A stretch of 45,202 bases of DNA from Mesorhizobium sp. M1C.F.Ca.ET.210.01.1.1 (GTDB lineage: Bacteria; Pseudomonadota; Alphaproteobacteria; Rhizobiales; Rhizobiaceae): contig NZ_SRUU01000039.1 in assembly GCF_004791585.1 (NCBI RefSeq), positions 1 to 45,202 on the forward strand, written 5' to 3'. Under the pieces are notes generated by a model, which had not been told where the DNA came from, did not search any database, and saw only the letters and a list, made by a program, of their open reading frames with translations. Position 1 is the stretch's first letter. Each line of letters starts with the position of its first letter. Positions 27,597 through 36,082 of this stretch are shown in pieces. Both the position numbers and the translations under genes were made by a program.

Positions 27597-27600
27597 AGAA

Positions 27601-27686
27601 GAATAGCGAATAGGGAGTAGCGAATAGGGATCAGTGGGCCAGCCGAGTTTTTCACTACTCGCTACTCGCTATTCCCTACTCGCTAG
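27601..27686 (+). repeat. Long imperfect hairpin between atpD and atpC
   Basis: Left arm 27601-27630 and right arm 27654-27686 are made of short units such as GAATAGGGAGTAGC and their complement. They pair over about 27 bases with five mismatches, some of them wobble pairs in RNA, around a 23-base loop. The right arm ends six bases before the atpC start codon, where the ribosome binding site should be; no Shine-Dalgarno sequence is visible there. Confidence 0.7.
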
Positions 27687-27692
27687 ATTGGC

Positions 27693-28100
27693 ATGGCTGA
27701 AGCTTTCAAGTTCGAACTTGTCTCGCCGGAGCGGCTGCTCGTTTCCGAGCAGGTCGATTCCGTCGTCATCCCGGGCGCCGAAGGCGAGATGACGGTGCTG
27801 GCGCAGCACGCGCCGGTCATGACCATGATCAAGCCCGGCGTCGTCACGGTGAAGACCGCGGCCGGCAAGGAAGAGCGCTATGTGGTGTTCGGCGGCTTCG
27901 CCGACATCCTGCCGTCCGGCTGCACGCTGTTGGCCGAATCGGCGACGCATGTGAACGACATCGACCGCGCCGATATTGCCCGCCGCATCCAGGAGGCCAG
28001 GGAAGACGCCGCCGACGCCAAGGACGACGAGAGCCGCGCCAGGGCCGAGCAGTTCCTCAGCCAGCTGACCACGCTGGAAGGCGCGCTGCTGCCCGCCTGA
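27693..28100 (+). CDS. atpC: ATP synthase F1 subunit epsilon
   Basis: A 135-residue subunit of the central stalk. The N-terminal beta-sandwich is marked by FELVSPERLLVSEQVDSVVIPGAEGEMTVL, and a short C-terminal helical domain follows (REDAADAKDDESRARAEQFL). Epsilon links gamma to the c-ring and restrains ATP hydrolysis. No Shine-Dalgarno sequence precedes the ATG; the position is taken by one arm of a long hairpin. A strong terminator follows the gene and ends the operon. Confidence 0.96.
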   Translation: MAEAFKFELVSPERLLVSEQVDSVVIPGAEGEMTVLAQHAPVMTMIKPGVVTVKTAAGKEERYVVFGGFADILPSGCTLLAESATHVNDIDRADIARRIQEAREDAADAKDDESRARAEQFLSQLTTLEGALLPA

Positions 28101-28126
28101 CAGCGGTTCTGACAATGGGTTGAAAG

Positions 28127-28149
28127 AGCGGGGCTTGCCCCGCTTTTTT
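28127..28149 (+). terminator. Intrinsic terminator of the atp operon
   Basis: AGCGGGG (28127-28133) pairs with CCCCGCT (28138-28144) around CTTG, followed by a T-run. It lies 27 bases after the atpC stop codon. Confidence 0.92.
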
Positions 28150-28258
28150 GTTTGCCCCGTTTTCTTGTTTGGGGGACAGTCCGCACGTGCGTCTGTTCTG
28201 GAACTCGAACGGGCTCGACTATTCCTCGCGCCAGCTCGTGAACGGGTCCGCAGGCGAA

Positions 28259-28354
28259 TAGAGCAATTCCAGGAAAAGTGTGTGGCGGCTTTCCGTCCGG
28301 AATTGCGTAAAAACAAAATAGTTAGAGCAGGTCGGCGTTTCCGTGAAACGATGA
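28259..28354 (+). repeat. Dispersed ~100-base intergenic repeat, copy 2
   Basis: This copy begins TAGAGCAATTCCAGGAAAAG and matches the reverse complement of 14255-14357 almost throughout. As at yggS, it lies downstream of a gene 3' end and in the same orientation relative to that gene. It fills most of the gap between the atp terminator and uxuB. Confidence 0.75.
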
Positions 28355-28373
28355 ACTGCTATGCGCGCGAGTG

Positions 28374-29897
28374 TTATCGGCCGTCTATGCCGAGCGCGGC
28401 GAATGCCAGCAACGGCCCTTCGCGCCGCAGGTGGACGAGATGCACGGCTACGAGCTCGATCAACGTCTGGCGTTCGGCGTGGTCCTTGGCGAGGCCGGCC
28501 AGCTCAAACACCGCCGTCACTGTTTCGTTCGCCGGCAGTTGCTGGTCCAAGAGCGTGGTCAACGCCGCGTCGAGCGGGTCGGTGAAATGGCCCTCCGGCA
28601 AGGTCTTTCCCCGTGCCGCGCAGGCGGCGATCCAGGCGGCCACCACTAGCGTCAGATGGACCAGCTCGGTGCCGGCTTCCAGGCACTCAAGGGCCGACGC
28701 GATGATGCGCTGCGGCAGCTTCTGGCTGCCGTCATTGGCGATCTGCGCCGTGCGGTGGGCGAGCGCCGTGTTCGAAAACCGCTCGGCGAGTTCTGCCGTA
28801 TAGGCGGCGGTATCGAGTCCTGCGCCCTCCGGCAGGGTCGGGATGGCCTCGGCCCACAACGCGTCGACGAATTGCCGGATCGCCGGATCGGCGAATGCGC
28901 GGTCGACGGTAGGGTGGCCGCTGAGCAGGCCGAGATAGGCGATGCCCGAATGGGCGCCGTTGAGCAGTCTCAGCTTCATATCCTCGAAGGGGCCGACATC
29001 CTCGACCATGGTGACGCCGAATTTCTCCCAGGCTGGCCGTCCGGCCGGGAAACGATCCTCGATCACCCATTGGCGGAACGGCTCGGTCATGACCGGCCAG
29101 GCATCCTCGAGGCCGAGTTCGCCGGCGACGCGCGCGCGGTCGGCATCGGTGGTCGCCGGCACGATGCGGTCGACCATACTCGACGGGAAGGCCACCTCGT
29201 CGGCTATGTGATGCGCAAGGTCGGCATCGACCTGGCGGTCGAGCCCGGCATCGACCTGGCGGTCGAGCCGAAAATCGCGCAGCTTCGCGAATTCGACCAG
29301 CAGCCGGTGCAGCGTCGCGCCGTTGGCCGGAAGATTGTCGCAACAGAGCACGGTGAAGGGGGTCGTGCCGGCAGCGCGGCGGCGCGCGAGCGCCTCGGCG
29401 AGAAAGCCATGCGCCGTCTTTGGCGATCCGGGATTCGCCAGATCGTGCACAATATCGGGATGGGCTTTGTCCAGTGTGCCGTCGGCAGCCCTCAGATAGG
29501 CTTTTTCGGTGATGGTCAGCGTGACGATGCGGATGCGCGGATCGGTGAGCGCGGCGAGCACCGCGCCGGGGTCTTCCGGCGCGACCAGCAATGACAGGAT
29601 CGAGCCGACGACCTCAAGCTGCTCGCCGGCGCTGTCCCTCATCGCCAGCGTGTAGAGCCCGTCCTGCGGCGCCAGCGCATCGCGCGTGTCGGGATTGCGC
29701 AGCGAGACGCCGACGATGCCCCAGTTCGCCTCGCCATCCGCCAGGCAGGCGTCGACATAGGCCGCCTGGTGAGCGCGGTGGAAAGCGCCGACGCCGAGAT
29801 GGACGATGCCGGGCGTCACAGCGCCGCGATCGTAGCGCGGTATCGCAATTTCCTCCGGCAGTTTCGCGATCGTGGCGTTCGAAAGACGGCTGTTCAT
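28374..29897 (-). CDS. uxuB: Fructuronate reductase (mannitol dehydrogenase family)
   Basis: A 507-residue polyol-specific long-chain dehydrogenase. The Rossmann part begins IVHLGVGAFHRAHQAAYVDA. The catalytic Lys/Asn/His set of the family is visible in KLRLLNGAHS. The family covers mannitol, tagaturonate and fructuronate oxidoreductases. The divergent uxaC gene makes fructuronate reductase (D-fructuronate plus NADH to D-mannonate) the best call; mannitol dehydrogenase remains possible. Eight residues (RLDRQVDA-like) are duplicated in tandem by a 24-base repeat at 29223-29270. The start at 29897 is preferred because family similarity begins soon after it. Confidence 0.82.
   Translation of the reverse strand: MNSRLSNATIAKLPEEIAIPRYDRGAVTPGIVHLGVGAFHRAHQAAYVDACLADGEANWGIVGVSLRNPDTRDALAPQDGLYTLAMRDSAGEQLEVVGSILSLLVAPEDPGAVLAALTDPRIRIVTLTITEKAYLRAADGTLDKAHPDIVHDLANPGSPKTAHGFLAEALARRRAAGTTPFTVLCCDNLPANGATLHRLLVEFAKLRDFRLDRQVDAGLDRQVDADLAHHIADEVAFPSSMVDRIVPATTDADRARVAGELGLEDAWPVMTEPFRQWVIEDRFPAGRPAWEKFGVTMVEDVGPFEDMKLRLLNGAHSGIAYLGLLSGHPTVDRAFADPAIRQFVDALWAEAIPTLPEGAGLDTAAYTAELAERFSNTALAHRTAQIANDGSQKLPQRIIASALECLEAGTELVHLTLVVAAWIAACAARGKTLPEGHFTDPLDAALTTLLDQQLPANETVTAVFELAGLAKDHAERQTLIELVAVHLVHLRREGPLLAFAALGIDGR
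29223..29270. repeat. 24-base tandem duplication inside uxuB
   Basis: Units 29223-29246 and 29247-29270 are identical at 23 of 24 positions. The repeat keeps the frame and duplicates eight residues in a surface-type, charged segment ahead of HHIADEVAFPSSMVDRIVP. Confidence 0.9.
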
Positions 29898-30002
29898 TGG
29901 CGTTTGAGGTCTCCGATCGGCGCGTCGAGCCCGGGCAGGAATGGGACGGCTGCGGCGTAGCATCCGTTGCTGCCTCGTACAATGGCAGCGGTCTATGCAA
30001 AA

Positions 30003-30037
30003 GTCATCATACAACTTAATGATTTTTGTATGTTGAC
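30003..30037. promoter_or_regulatory. Large inverted repeat between uxuB and uxaC, likely GntR operator
   Basis: GTCATCATACAA (30003-30014) and TTGTATGTTGAC (30026-30037) form inverted arms that match at 11 of 12 positions, separated by 11 AT-rich bases. The right arm merges into a TTGACA at 30033-30038 that can serve as -35 for uxaC. The FadR-type GntR protein encoded in the operon is the obvious candidate to bind here and to control both directions. Confidence 0.65.
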
Positions 30038-30082
30038 ATTATCTCCGACCGATCTACCAATGTGCCAGCCTGGGAGGAGAAA

Positions 30083-31486
30083 GTGGCTGCACTGACCGAT
30101 CCGGACCTGCTGTTCGCGCCGGAAACGCGAACGCTGGCCCGCGCCCTGTATGCCGGGGTGAAGGACCTGCCGATCGTCAGTCCGCACGGCCATACCGACC
30201 CGCGCTGGTATGCGCTCAACGAGCCGTTTCCCAATCCGGCGCAATTGCTGATCGTGCCGGACCATTACATTTTCCGCATGCTGTTCAGCCAGGGCGTGCG
30301 GCTGGAGGAACTCGGTGTGCCGACGCCCGACGGCGCCCCGGTCGAGACCGACGGCAGAACGATCTGGCGACGCTTCGCCGAGCACTATTACCTGTTCCGC
30401 GGCACGCCGACCCGGCTCTGGCTCGACCACGTGTTCGAGCACCTGTTCGGCATCGGCGAGCCGCTCGACACAAGAACCGCCGACCGGCATTACGACACCA
30501 TCGCGGCGCTGCTCAGCCAAGACGACTATCGGCCGCGGGCCTTGTTCGAGCGCTTCAACATCGAGGTGATCGCGACCACCGAAGGGGCGCTCGACGATCT
30601 CAAATGGCACCGCATGATCCGCGACAGTGGCTGGAAGGGGCGCGTGGTCACCGCCTACCGGCCGGACGCCGTGGTCGATCCCGACTTCGAGGGTTTCCCG
30701 GCCAATCTCGACCGGCTCGGCGAGATCACCGGCTGCGACACCGGCACCTGGACCGGCTATCTCGAAGCGCACCGGCAACGCCGCGCATTTTTCAAGGCGT
30801 TCGGCGCAACCTCGTCAGACCATGGCCATCCGACGGCCGAGACCGCCAACCTTTCCGATGGAGCGACCGAGAAGCTTTTCAACCGCATCCGCCATGGTTC
30901 GGAAGACGAGCGGGAGCGAAGACTGTTCCGCGCCCAGATGCTGACCGAAATGGCCAAGATGAGCCGCGACGACGGCCTGGTGCTGCAGATCCATCCTGGA
31001 TCGTCGCGCAATCATTCGCCGGCTATTTTCCGCAAATTCGGCCGCGACAAGGGTTTCGACATCCCGACCAGGACCGACTATGTGACGGCGCTGAAGCCGC
31101 TGCTCGACTGCGTCGGGCTGGAGCGCGACCTCACCGTCATCCTCTTCACGCTCGATGAGACGAGCTATGCGCGCGAGCTGGCGCCGCTCGCCGGCGTCTA
31201 TCCGGCGCTGAAACTTGGGCCGGCCTGGTGGTTCCACGACAGTCCGGAAGGCATGCGCCGCTTCCGCGAGATGACCACCGAGACGGCCGGCTTCTACAAC
31301 ACCGTCGGTTTCAACGACGACACGCGCGCCTTTCCGTCGATCCCGGCGCGCCACGATATCGCCCGCCGCGTCGACTGCGCCTTCCTGGCGCGGCTCGTGG
31401 CCGAGCACCGGTTGCGCGAGGAGGAGGCGCATGAGCTGGCACGCGAGCTTGCCTACACGCTTGCCAAGAAGGCGTACCGGCTCTGA
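30083..31486 (+). CDS. uxaC: Glucuronate isomerase
   Basis: A 467-residue uronate isomerase of the amidohydrolase superfamily; E. coli UxaC has 470. It converts D-glucuronate to D-fructuronate, and D-galacturonate to D-tagaturonate. The N-terminal metal-site region IVSPHGHTDPRWYAL, the middle segment IHPGSSRNHS, and the C-terminal WWFHDSPEGMRRFREMTTETAGFYNTVGFNDDTRAF are characteristic. The start was set at GTG 30083 because GGGAGGAG lies just upstream; the frame continues upstream to 30026 through the operator. It is the first gene of the uronate operon. Confidence 0.95.
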   Translation: MAALTDPDLLFAPETRTLARALYAGVKDLPIVSPHGHTDPRWYALNEPFPNPAQLLIVPDHYIFRMLFSQGVRLEELGVPTPDGAPVETDGRTIWRRFAEHYYLFRGTPTRLWLDHVFEHLFGIGEPLDTRTADRHYDTIAALLSQDDYRPRALFERFNIEVIATTEGALDDLKWHRMIRDSGWKGRVVTAYRPDAVVDPDFEGFPANLDRLGEITGCDTGTWTGYLEAHRQRRAFFKAFGATSSDHGHPTAETANLSDGATEKLFNRIRHGSEDERERRLFRAQMLTEMAKMSRDDGLVLQIHPGSSRNHSPAIFRKFGRDKGFDIPTRTDYVTALKPLLDCVGLERDLTVILFTLDETSYARELAPLAGVYPALKLGPAWWFHDSPEGMRRFREMTTETAGFYNTVGFNDDTRAFPSIPARHDIARRVDCAFLARLVAEHRLREEEAHELARELAYTLAKKAYRL

Positions 31487-31519
31487 GCCGGTCGCCTGGG
31501 TTTCAAAAGGGAGGAAATC

Positions 31520-32497
31520 ATGTTGCATTTTTCGAAATTGACGGCAGCCGCGTTGGCCCTCGGCTCGCTGCTCGTCGGCATCGCCAACGCCGAGACCGTG
31601 CTGCGCTCGGCAGACACCCATCCGGACGGCTATCCGACCGTCGAGGCGGTCAAATATATGGGCGAGCTGATCAAGCAGCGGACCAACGGCCGCTATTCGA
31701 TCGAGGTCTATCACTCGGCGCAGCTCGGCGAGGAGAAGGACACGATCGAGCAGACGCAGACCGGCGTCATCGATTTGAACCGCGTCTCGATGGGACCGTT
31801 CAACGGCATCGTGCCGGAGACGCAGGTGCCGTCGCTGCCCTATATGTTCCGCTCCGTCGAGCAGATGCGCCATGTCATGGACGGACCAGTCGGCGACGAG
31901 ATCCTGAAGGCCTTCGAGGCGCATGATCTCGTCGGCCTCGCCTTCTACGATTCCGGCGCGCGCTCCTTCTACAACACCAAGAAGGACATCACCTCGATCG
32001 CCGACCTCAAGGGCATGAAGTTCCGCGTCATCCAGTCGGACGTGTTCGTCGACATGGTCAACGCGCTCGGCGCCAATGCCACGCCGATGGCCTATGGCGA
32101 GGTCTATTCGGCACTGGAAACCGGCGTCATCGACGGCGCCGAGAACAACTGGCCGAGCTTCGAATCCGCCAAGCACTACGAGGTGGCAAAACATTACACG
32201 ATCGACCAGCACCAGATCGTGCCGGAAGTGCTGGTGATGGCGAAGGCAAGCTGGGACAAGCTTTCGCCGGAAGACCAGGCGATCGTGCGCCAGGCCGCCA
32301 AGGACAGCGTCGTCAAGATGCGCGAGCTGTGGGACGCGCAAGAGAAGAAATCGCGCGACATCGTCGAGAAGGCCGGCGTCAAGGTCAGCGAGATAGACAA
32401 GCAGCCGCTGATCGACGCGATGAAGCCGGTCTACGACAAATATCTTTCGACGCCGGAGCTGAAGGACCTCGCCGCGCGCATCCAGGCGACCAAATGA
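31520..32497 (+). CDS. dctP: TRAP transporter substrate-binding protein
   Basis: A 325-residue periplasmic receptor. A signal peptide ends at about ANA (residue 24). The DctP-family fold follows, with landmarks QLGEEKDTIEQTQTGVIDLNRVS, KFRVIQSDVFVDMVNALGANATPM, and YGEVYSALETGVIDGAENNW. The last contains the conserved region around the Arg/Asn contacts to a carboxylate ligand. Neighbouring genes make a hexuronate or unsaturated uronate the likely ligand; this is an inference. GGGAGG lies before the ATG. Confidence 0.93.
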   Translation: MLHFSKLTAAALALGSLLVGIANAETVLRSADTHPDGYPTVEAVKYMGELIKQRTNGRYSIEVYHSAQLGEEKDTIEQTQTGVIDLNRVSMGPFNGIVPETQVPSLPYMFRSVEQMRHVMDGPVGDEILKAFEAHDLVGLAFYDSGARSFYNTKKDITSIADLKGMKFRVIQSDVFVDMVNALGANATPMAYGEVYSALETGVIDGAENNWPSFESAKHYEVAKHYTIDQHQIVPEVLVMAKASWDKLSPEDQAIVRQAAKDSVVKMRELWDAQEKKSRDIVEKAGVKVSEIDKQPLIDAMKPVYDKYLSTPELKDLAARIQATK

Positions 32498-32567
32498 AAG
32501 CTGCCCGCGGGGCGGGCTATCTGCCCGCCCCGTCACGTTCTTACAGGCTGAAGATCGGGAGGATCGG

Positions 32568-33131
32568 ATGGCGACAACGACAAAGGCAGGCGAAGCGGCG
32601 CCGCGCTTCAGCATCATCCTGTCGCGGGTTTGCGACGGCGCGCTCTATCTCGCCGGCTTCGGCCTTGTCTTGATGACCGCTCTGGTCGCGTATCAGGTGT
32701 TCTTCCGCTTCGTTCTCAACAACTCGCCGAGCTGGACCGAGACCAGCGCCATCATGCTGATGAACTGGTTCATCTTCCTCGGCGCCGCGGTCGGGGTGCG
32801 CGAGAACTACCATATGGGCTTCGATGTGCTGGTCTATATCCTGCCGAAGGGCAGCAAGGGGTTCTTGCGCACGCTCTCCGACCTGATCGCGCTCGCCTTC
32901 GGCGTCGGCATGGTCTGGTACGGCTGCAAGCTGGTCGGGCTCACCTGGCACACCATCATCCCGGCGCTCGAGTTGCCGGGCGGCTTCGACTATCTGCCGC
33001 TGGTCACCGGCGGGGTGCTGATCTGCCTGTTCTCGGCCGAACGCATCGCGCTGCGCTGGTCGGGTGTCGACGTCGACAAGGATCTCAATCTCGAGGACGT
33101 GCCCGAGATGCCGGCGGTGCAGGAGGCCTAG
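32568..33131 (+). CDS. dctQ: TRAP transporter small permease
   Basis: A 187-residue inner-membrane protein with four predicted helices (about 22-44, 57-75, 96-118, 137-157), as in DctQ subunits. The conserved segment NNSPSWTETSAIMLMNWFIFLGAAVGVRE lies between helices 1 and 2. It pairs with the large permease encoded directly downstream; its stop codon touches the dctM start. GGGAGG precedes the ATG. Confidence 0.93.
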   Translation: MATTTKAGEAAPRFSIILSRVCDGALYLAGFGLVLMTALVAYQVFFRFVLNNSPSWTETSAIMLMNWFIFLGAAVGVRENYHMGFDVLVYILPKGSKGFLRTLSDLIALAFGVGMVWYGCKLVGLTWHTIIPALELPGGFDYLPLVTGGVLICLFSAERIALRWSGVDVDKDLNLEDVPEMPAVQEA

Positions 33132-34412
33132 ATGGAGCTGTGGATCCTGTTCGGCGTCTTCACTCTGTTGATGCTGGCCGGCACGCCGATCGCCTTCTGC
33201 CTGGGTGCGGCGTCCTTCGCCACGGCGCTCTATCTCGGCCTGCCGCCGCTGGTCGTGTTCCAGCAGCTGAAGTCGGGCATGAGCGTGTTCTCGCTGATGG
33301 CGATCCCGTTCTTCATCTATGCCGGCGACCTCATGGTGCGTGGCGGCATCGCGCAGCGCATCGTTTCCTTTGCCGGCTCGCTGGTCGGCCATGTCAGGGG
33401 CGGACTCGGCCAGGTCAACATCATCGCCGGCACGCTGTTCGGCGGCATCTCCGGCTCGGCGGTCGCCGAAGCGGCGGCCGTCGGCGGCCTGATGATCCCG
33501 CAGATGAAGGCGCGCGGCTACGGCGCCGACTATGCCGTCAACGTCACCTCGATGGCGGCGCTGATCGCGCTGCTTTTGCCACCGTCGCAGAACATGATCA
33601 TCTATTCCATCGCCGGCGGCGGCAAGATCTCGATCGCCGACCTGTTCACCGCCGGCATCCTGCCGGGATTGCTGTTCGCCGCTTCGCTGATGGTGACGGC
33701 CTATCTCGTCGCCCGCAAGCGCGGCTATCCGGTCGAGACTTTTCCGGGCTTCGCGCGCGTCGGGCAACTGGCGCTGATCGCCATTCCCGGCCTGCTCCTG
33801 GTAGGCATCATCTTCGGCGGTGTGCGCTCCGGCATCTTCACGGCGACCGAGAGCTCCTGCATCGCCATCCTCTATGCCTTGCTGGTGACTGTCTTCGTCT
33901 ACCGATCGATGCGCTGGAACGATTTCGTCCATGCCACGCTGGGGGCGGTGCGCACGACCTCCATGGTGCTTCTGATCATCGGCATGGCGGCGTCGTTCAG
34001 CTGGCTGATGGCCTATCTCAAGGTGCCGGTGCTGCTGATCGCCGGCATGAACGCCATCTCCACCGATCCGCTGGTCGTGCTTCTGCTGCTCAACGTCTTG
34101 ATGCTGCTTCTCGGCACCTTCATGGACATGGGGCCGATGATCATCATCTGCACGCCGATCTTCCTGCCGCTGGTGCAGCATTACGGCGTCGATCCGGTGC
34201 ATTTCGGTGTCATCACCATCCTCAACCTCGGCATCGGGCTCAACACGCCGCCGGTCGGCACGGTGCAGTTCGTTGCCTGCGCCGTCGGCAAGATCACGGT
34301 CTGGGAAGCGATGCGCTCGATCTGGCCGTTCTACGGCGCGGGTATCGTGGTTCTGGGGCTGGTGACGTATATTCCCGCCATCTCGCTGTGGCTGCCGAGC
34401 GTCTTCAAATAG
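33132..34412 (+). CDS. dctM: TRAP transporter large permease
   Basis: A 426-residue DctM-family sodium-coupled transporter subunit with about 12 helices. Typical segments are GTPIAFCLGAASF, PFFIYAGDLMVRGGIAQRIV, NIIAGTLFGGISGSAVAEAAAVGGLMIP, LLPPSQNMIIYS and NLGIGLNTPPVGTVQFV. It carries the substrate across the inner membrane using the sodium gradient. AGGAGG lies before the ATG inside the end of dctQ. Confidence 0.95.
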   Translation: MELWILFGVFTLLMLAGTPIAFCLGAASFATALYLGLPPLVVFQQLKSGMSVFSLMAIPFFIYAGDLMVRGGIAQRIVSFAGSLVGHVRGGLGQVNIIAGTLFGGISGSAVAEAAAVGGLMIPQMKARGYGADYAVNVTSMAALIALLLPPSQNMIIYSIAGGGKISIADLFTAGILPGLLFAASLMVTAYLVARKRGYPVETFPGFARVGQLALIAIPGLLLVGIIFGGVRSGIFTATESSCIAILYALLVTVFVYRSMRWNDFVHATLGAVRTTSMVLLIIGMAASFSWLMAYLKVPVLLIAGMNAISTDPLVVLLLLNVLMLLLGTFMDMGPMIIICTPIFLPLVQHYGVDPVHFGVITILNLGIGLNTPPVGTVQFVACAVGKITVWEAMRSIWPFYGAGIVVLGLVTYIPAISLWLPSVFK

Positions 34413-34437
34413 GGCGCGTTCAATAGGGGAGTGCGAC

Positions 34438-35211
34438 GTGGCCGATACCACAACGGACCTCAGGGTCGAACGGAAACCGAAGCTGTCGGAAACGGTGGTC
34501 GCAGCGATCCGCAAACAGCTGCTCGCGGGCGAGGTTCCGCCCGGCCACAAGCTGCCGACCGAGGGCCAGCTGACGGAAACCTTCGGCGTCAGCCGCACCG
34601 TCATCCGCGAGGCGCTGGCCAAGCTGGCCGCCGACGGCCTTGTCGAGCCCAGGCAAGGCGCCGGCGTGTTCGTCACCGAGCACATCTCCACCACGCTCGG
34701 CGTTTTAGCCGCCGACATGGGAGCCAAGGACTCCATCGCGCTCAACGTGCTCGAGGTGCGGCTGGCGATCGAGATCGAATCGGCAGGGCTTGCCGCAATC
34801 CGCCGCAACGCGGCGCAGGAAGCGGCGATCCAGGAGGCCTTTTTCGAGTTCGAGCGGCTCCTGCTCGACAGCCAGCCGACCGGTCCGGCCGACCTCGCCT
34901 TCCACCGCGCGATCGCCAGCGCCACCAACAACCCGTTCTATGTCGAGATGCTCGACGTGCTCGGCCGCCGCGCCATTCCCTGCGACGTCACCTCGCCCTG
35001 GTCGACGGAGCTCGTACAGTCCGACGACTACCAGCGCGGCCTGCAGCGCGAGCATCTGGTGATCCTCAACGCCATCTCGGCGGGCGATGCGAACGCCGCG
35101 CGCGAGGCGATGCGGGCGCATCTCACCGCCAGCCAGCAGCGCTATCGCGAGCGCCTGCAGGCACGGCAGGCCTATTACGCGAAGTCGGTGGCGGCCGCAT
35201 CGGCCGGATGA
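34438..35211 (+). CDS. GntR-family regulator, FadR subgroup
   Basis: A 257-residue regulator. The N-terminal winged helix (about 12-80) includes LSETVVAAIRKQLLAGEVPPGHKLPTEGQLTETFGVSRTVIREALAKL. The C-terminal FCD ligand-binding domain includes VRLAIEIESAGLAA, DLAFHRAIASATNNPFYVEML and HLVILNAI, with the His/Asp metal-site residues of the subgroup. FadR-type members UxuR and ExuR control uronate genes in enterobacteria, and the position inside the operon suggests the same role. It starts with GTG, eight bases after GGGG. The likely operator is at 30003-30037. Confidence 0.9.
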   Translation: MADTTTDLRVERKPKLSETVVAAIRKQLLAGEVPPGHKLPTEGQLTETFGVSRTVIREALAKLAADGLVEPRQGAGVFVTEHISTTLGVLAADMGAKDSIALNVLEVRLAIEIESAGLAAIRRNAAQEAAIQEAFFEFERLLLDSQPTGPADLAFHRAIASATNNPFYVEMLDVLGRRAIPCDVTSPWSTELVQSDDYQRGLQREHLVILNAISAGDANAAREAMRAHLTASQQRYRERLQARQAYYAKSVAAASAG

Positions 35212-35230
35212 CAGTCGAGCAGGAGTAGAG

Positions 35231-36082
35231 ATGGATCAGAAACACGCCGAATTCTCCTCGCGCTTCGCCATCGACCCGACCGCGGCCGCGGCAATGGGAA
35301 CCGACGAGCTGCGCCACAATTTCCACGTCGAAGGGCTGTTCCAGCCCGACCGCGTCAACCTGACCTATACGCACTACGACCGCATGGTCGTCGGCGGGGC
35401 CATGCCGGTCGATACCGTCCTGCCCCTGGAAGCAATCAAGCCGACCGGCACAAAGGCGTTCCTCGACCGTCGCGAGCTTATCGTCGTCAACATCGGCGGC
35501 GCGGGAACCGTGAAAGCGGATGGCCTGCCCTATGAGATGGCGGCGCGCGACATGGTCTATCTCGGCATGGGCACAGAGGAGGTGTCGTTCGCTTCGGTCG
35601 ATCGGGATCAGCCGGCAAAGTTCTATCTGGTAAGCGCGCCGGCGCATCAGACCTATCCCAGCCAGTTGATGCGCATCGGCGACGCCAGGCGGCTCGACCT
35701 CGGCAGCCAGGCGACCAGCAACGAGCGCTCGATCTTCCAGTTCATCCATGCCGATGGCGCAAAAACCTGCCAGCTCGTCGTCGGCATGACGCAACTGGCA
35801 CCGGGATCGGTGTGGAACACCATGCCCTGCCATGTGCACGATCGGCGCATGGAGGCCTATCTCTATTTTGACCTGGCCGAGGGCGCGCGCGTCTTCCATT
35901 TCATGGGCGAGCCGGATGAGACGCGCCACATCGTCATGCGCAACGAGGAGGCGGTGCTGTCGCCGGGCTGGTCGATCCATTCGGGCGCCGGCACGTCGAA
36001 CTACGCCTTCATCTGGGCCATGGCCGGCGACAATGTCGACTATACCGATGTCGACCAGGTGACGATGGATCAACTCAGGTGA
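35231..36082 (+). CDS. kduI: 5-dehydro-4-deoxy-D-glucuronate isomerase
   Basis: A 283-residue cupin-fold isomerase that converts 5-keto-4-deoxyuronate (DKI) to 2,5-diketo-3-deoxygluconate. The zinc ligands match E. coli KduI: H201 and H203 in PCHVHDRR, E208 in MEAYLYF, and H250 in WSIHSGAGTSNY. The length and the N-terminal NLTYTHYDRMVVGGAMP are typical. AGGAG precedes the ATG by five bases. The stop overlaps kduD by four bases (GTGA). Confidence 0.96.
   Translation: MDQKHAEFSSRFAIDPTAAAAMGTDELRHNFHVEGLFQPDRVNLTYTHYDRMVVGGAMPVDTVLPLEAIKPTGTKAFLDRRELIVVNIGGAGTVKADGLPYEMAARDMVYLGMGTEEVSFASVDRDQPAKFYLVSAPAHQTYPSQLMRIGDARRLDLGSQATSNERSIFQFIHADGAKTCQLVVGMTQLAPGSVWNTMPCHVHDRRMEAYLYFDLAEGARVFHFMGEPDETRHIVMRNEEAVLSPGWSIHSGAGTSNYAFIWAMAGDNVDYTDVDQVTMDQLR

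Noticed and set aside
32541..34931. Open frame of 796 codons on the minus strand across the TRAP permease genes
   Set aside because: Antisense to dctQ, dctM and gntR; the His- and Asp-rich translation is typical of an antisense membrane-protein frame.
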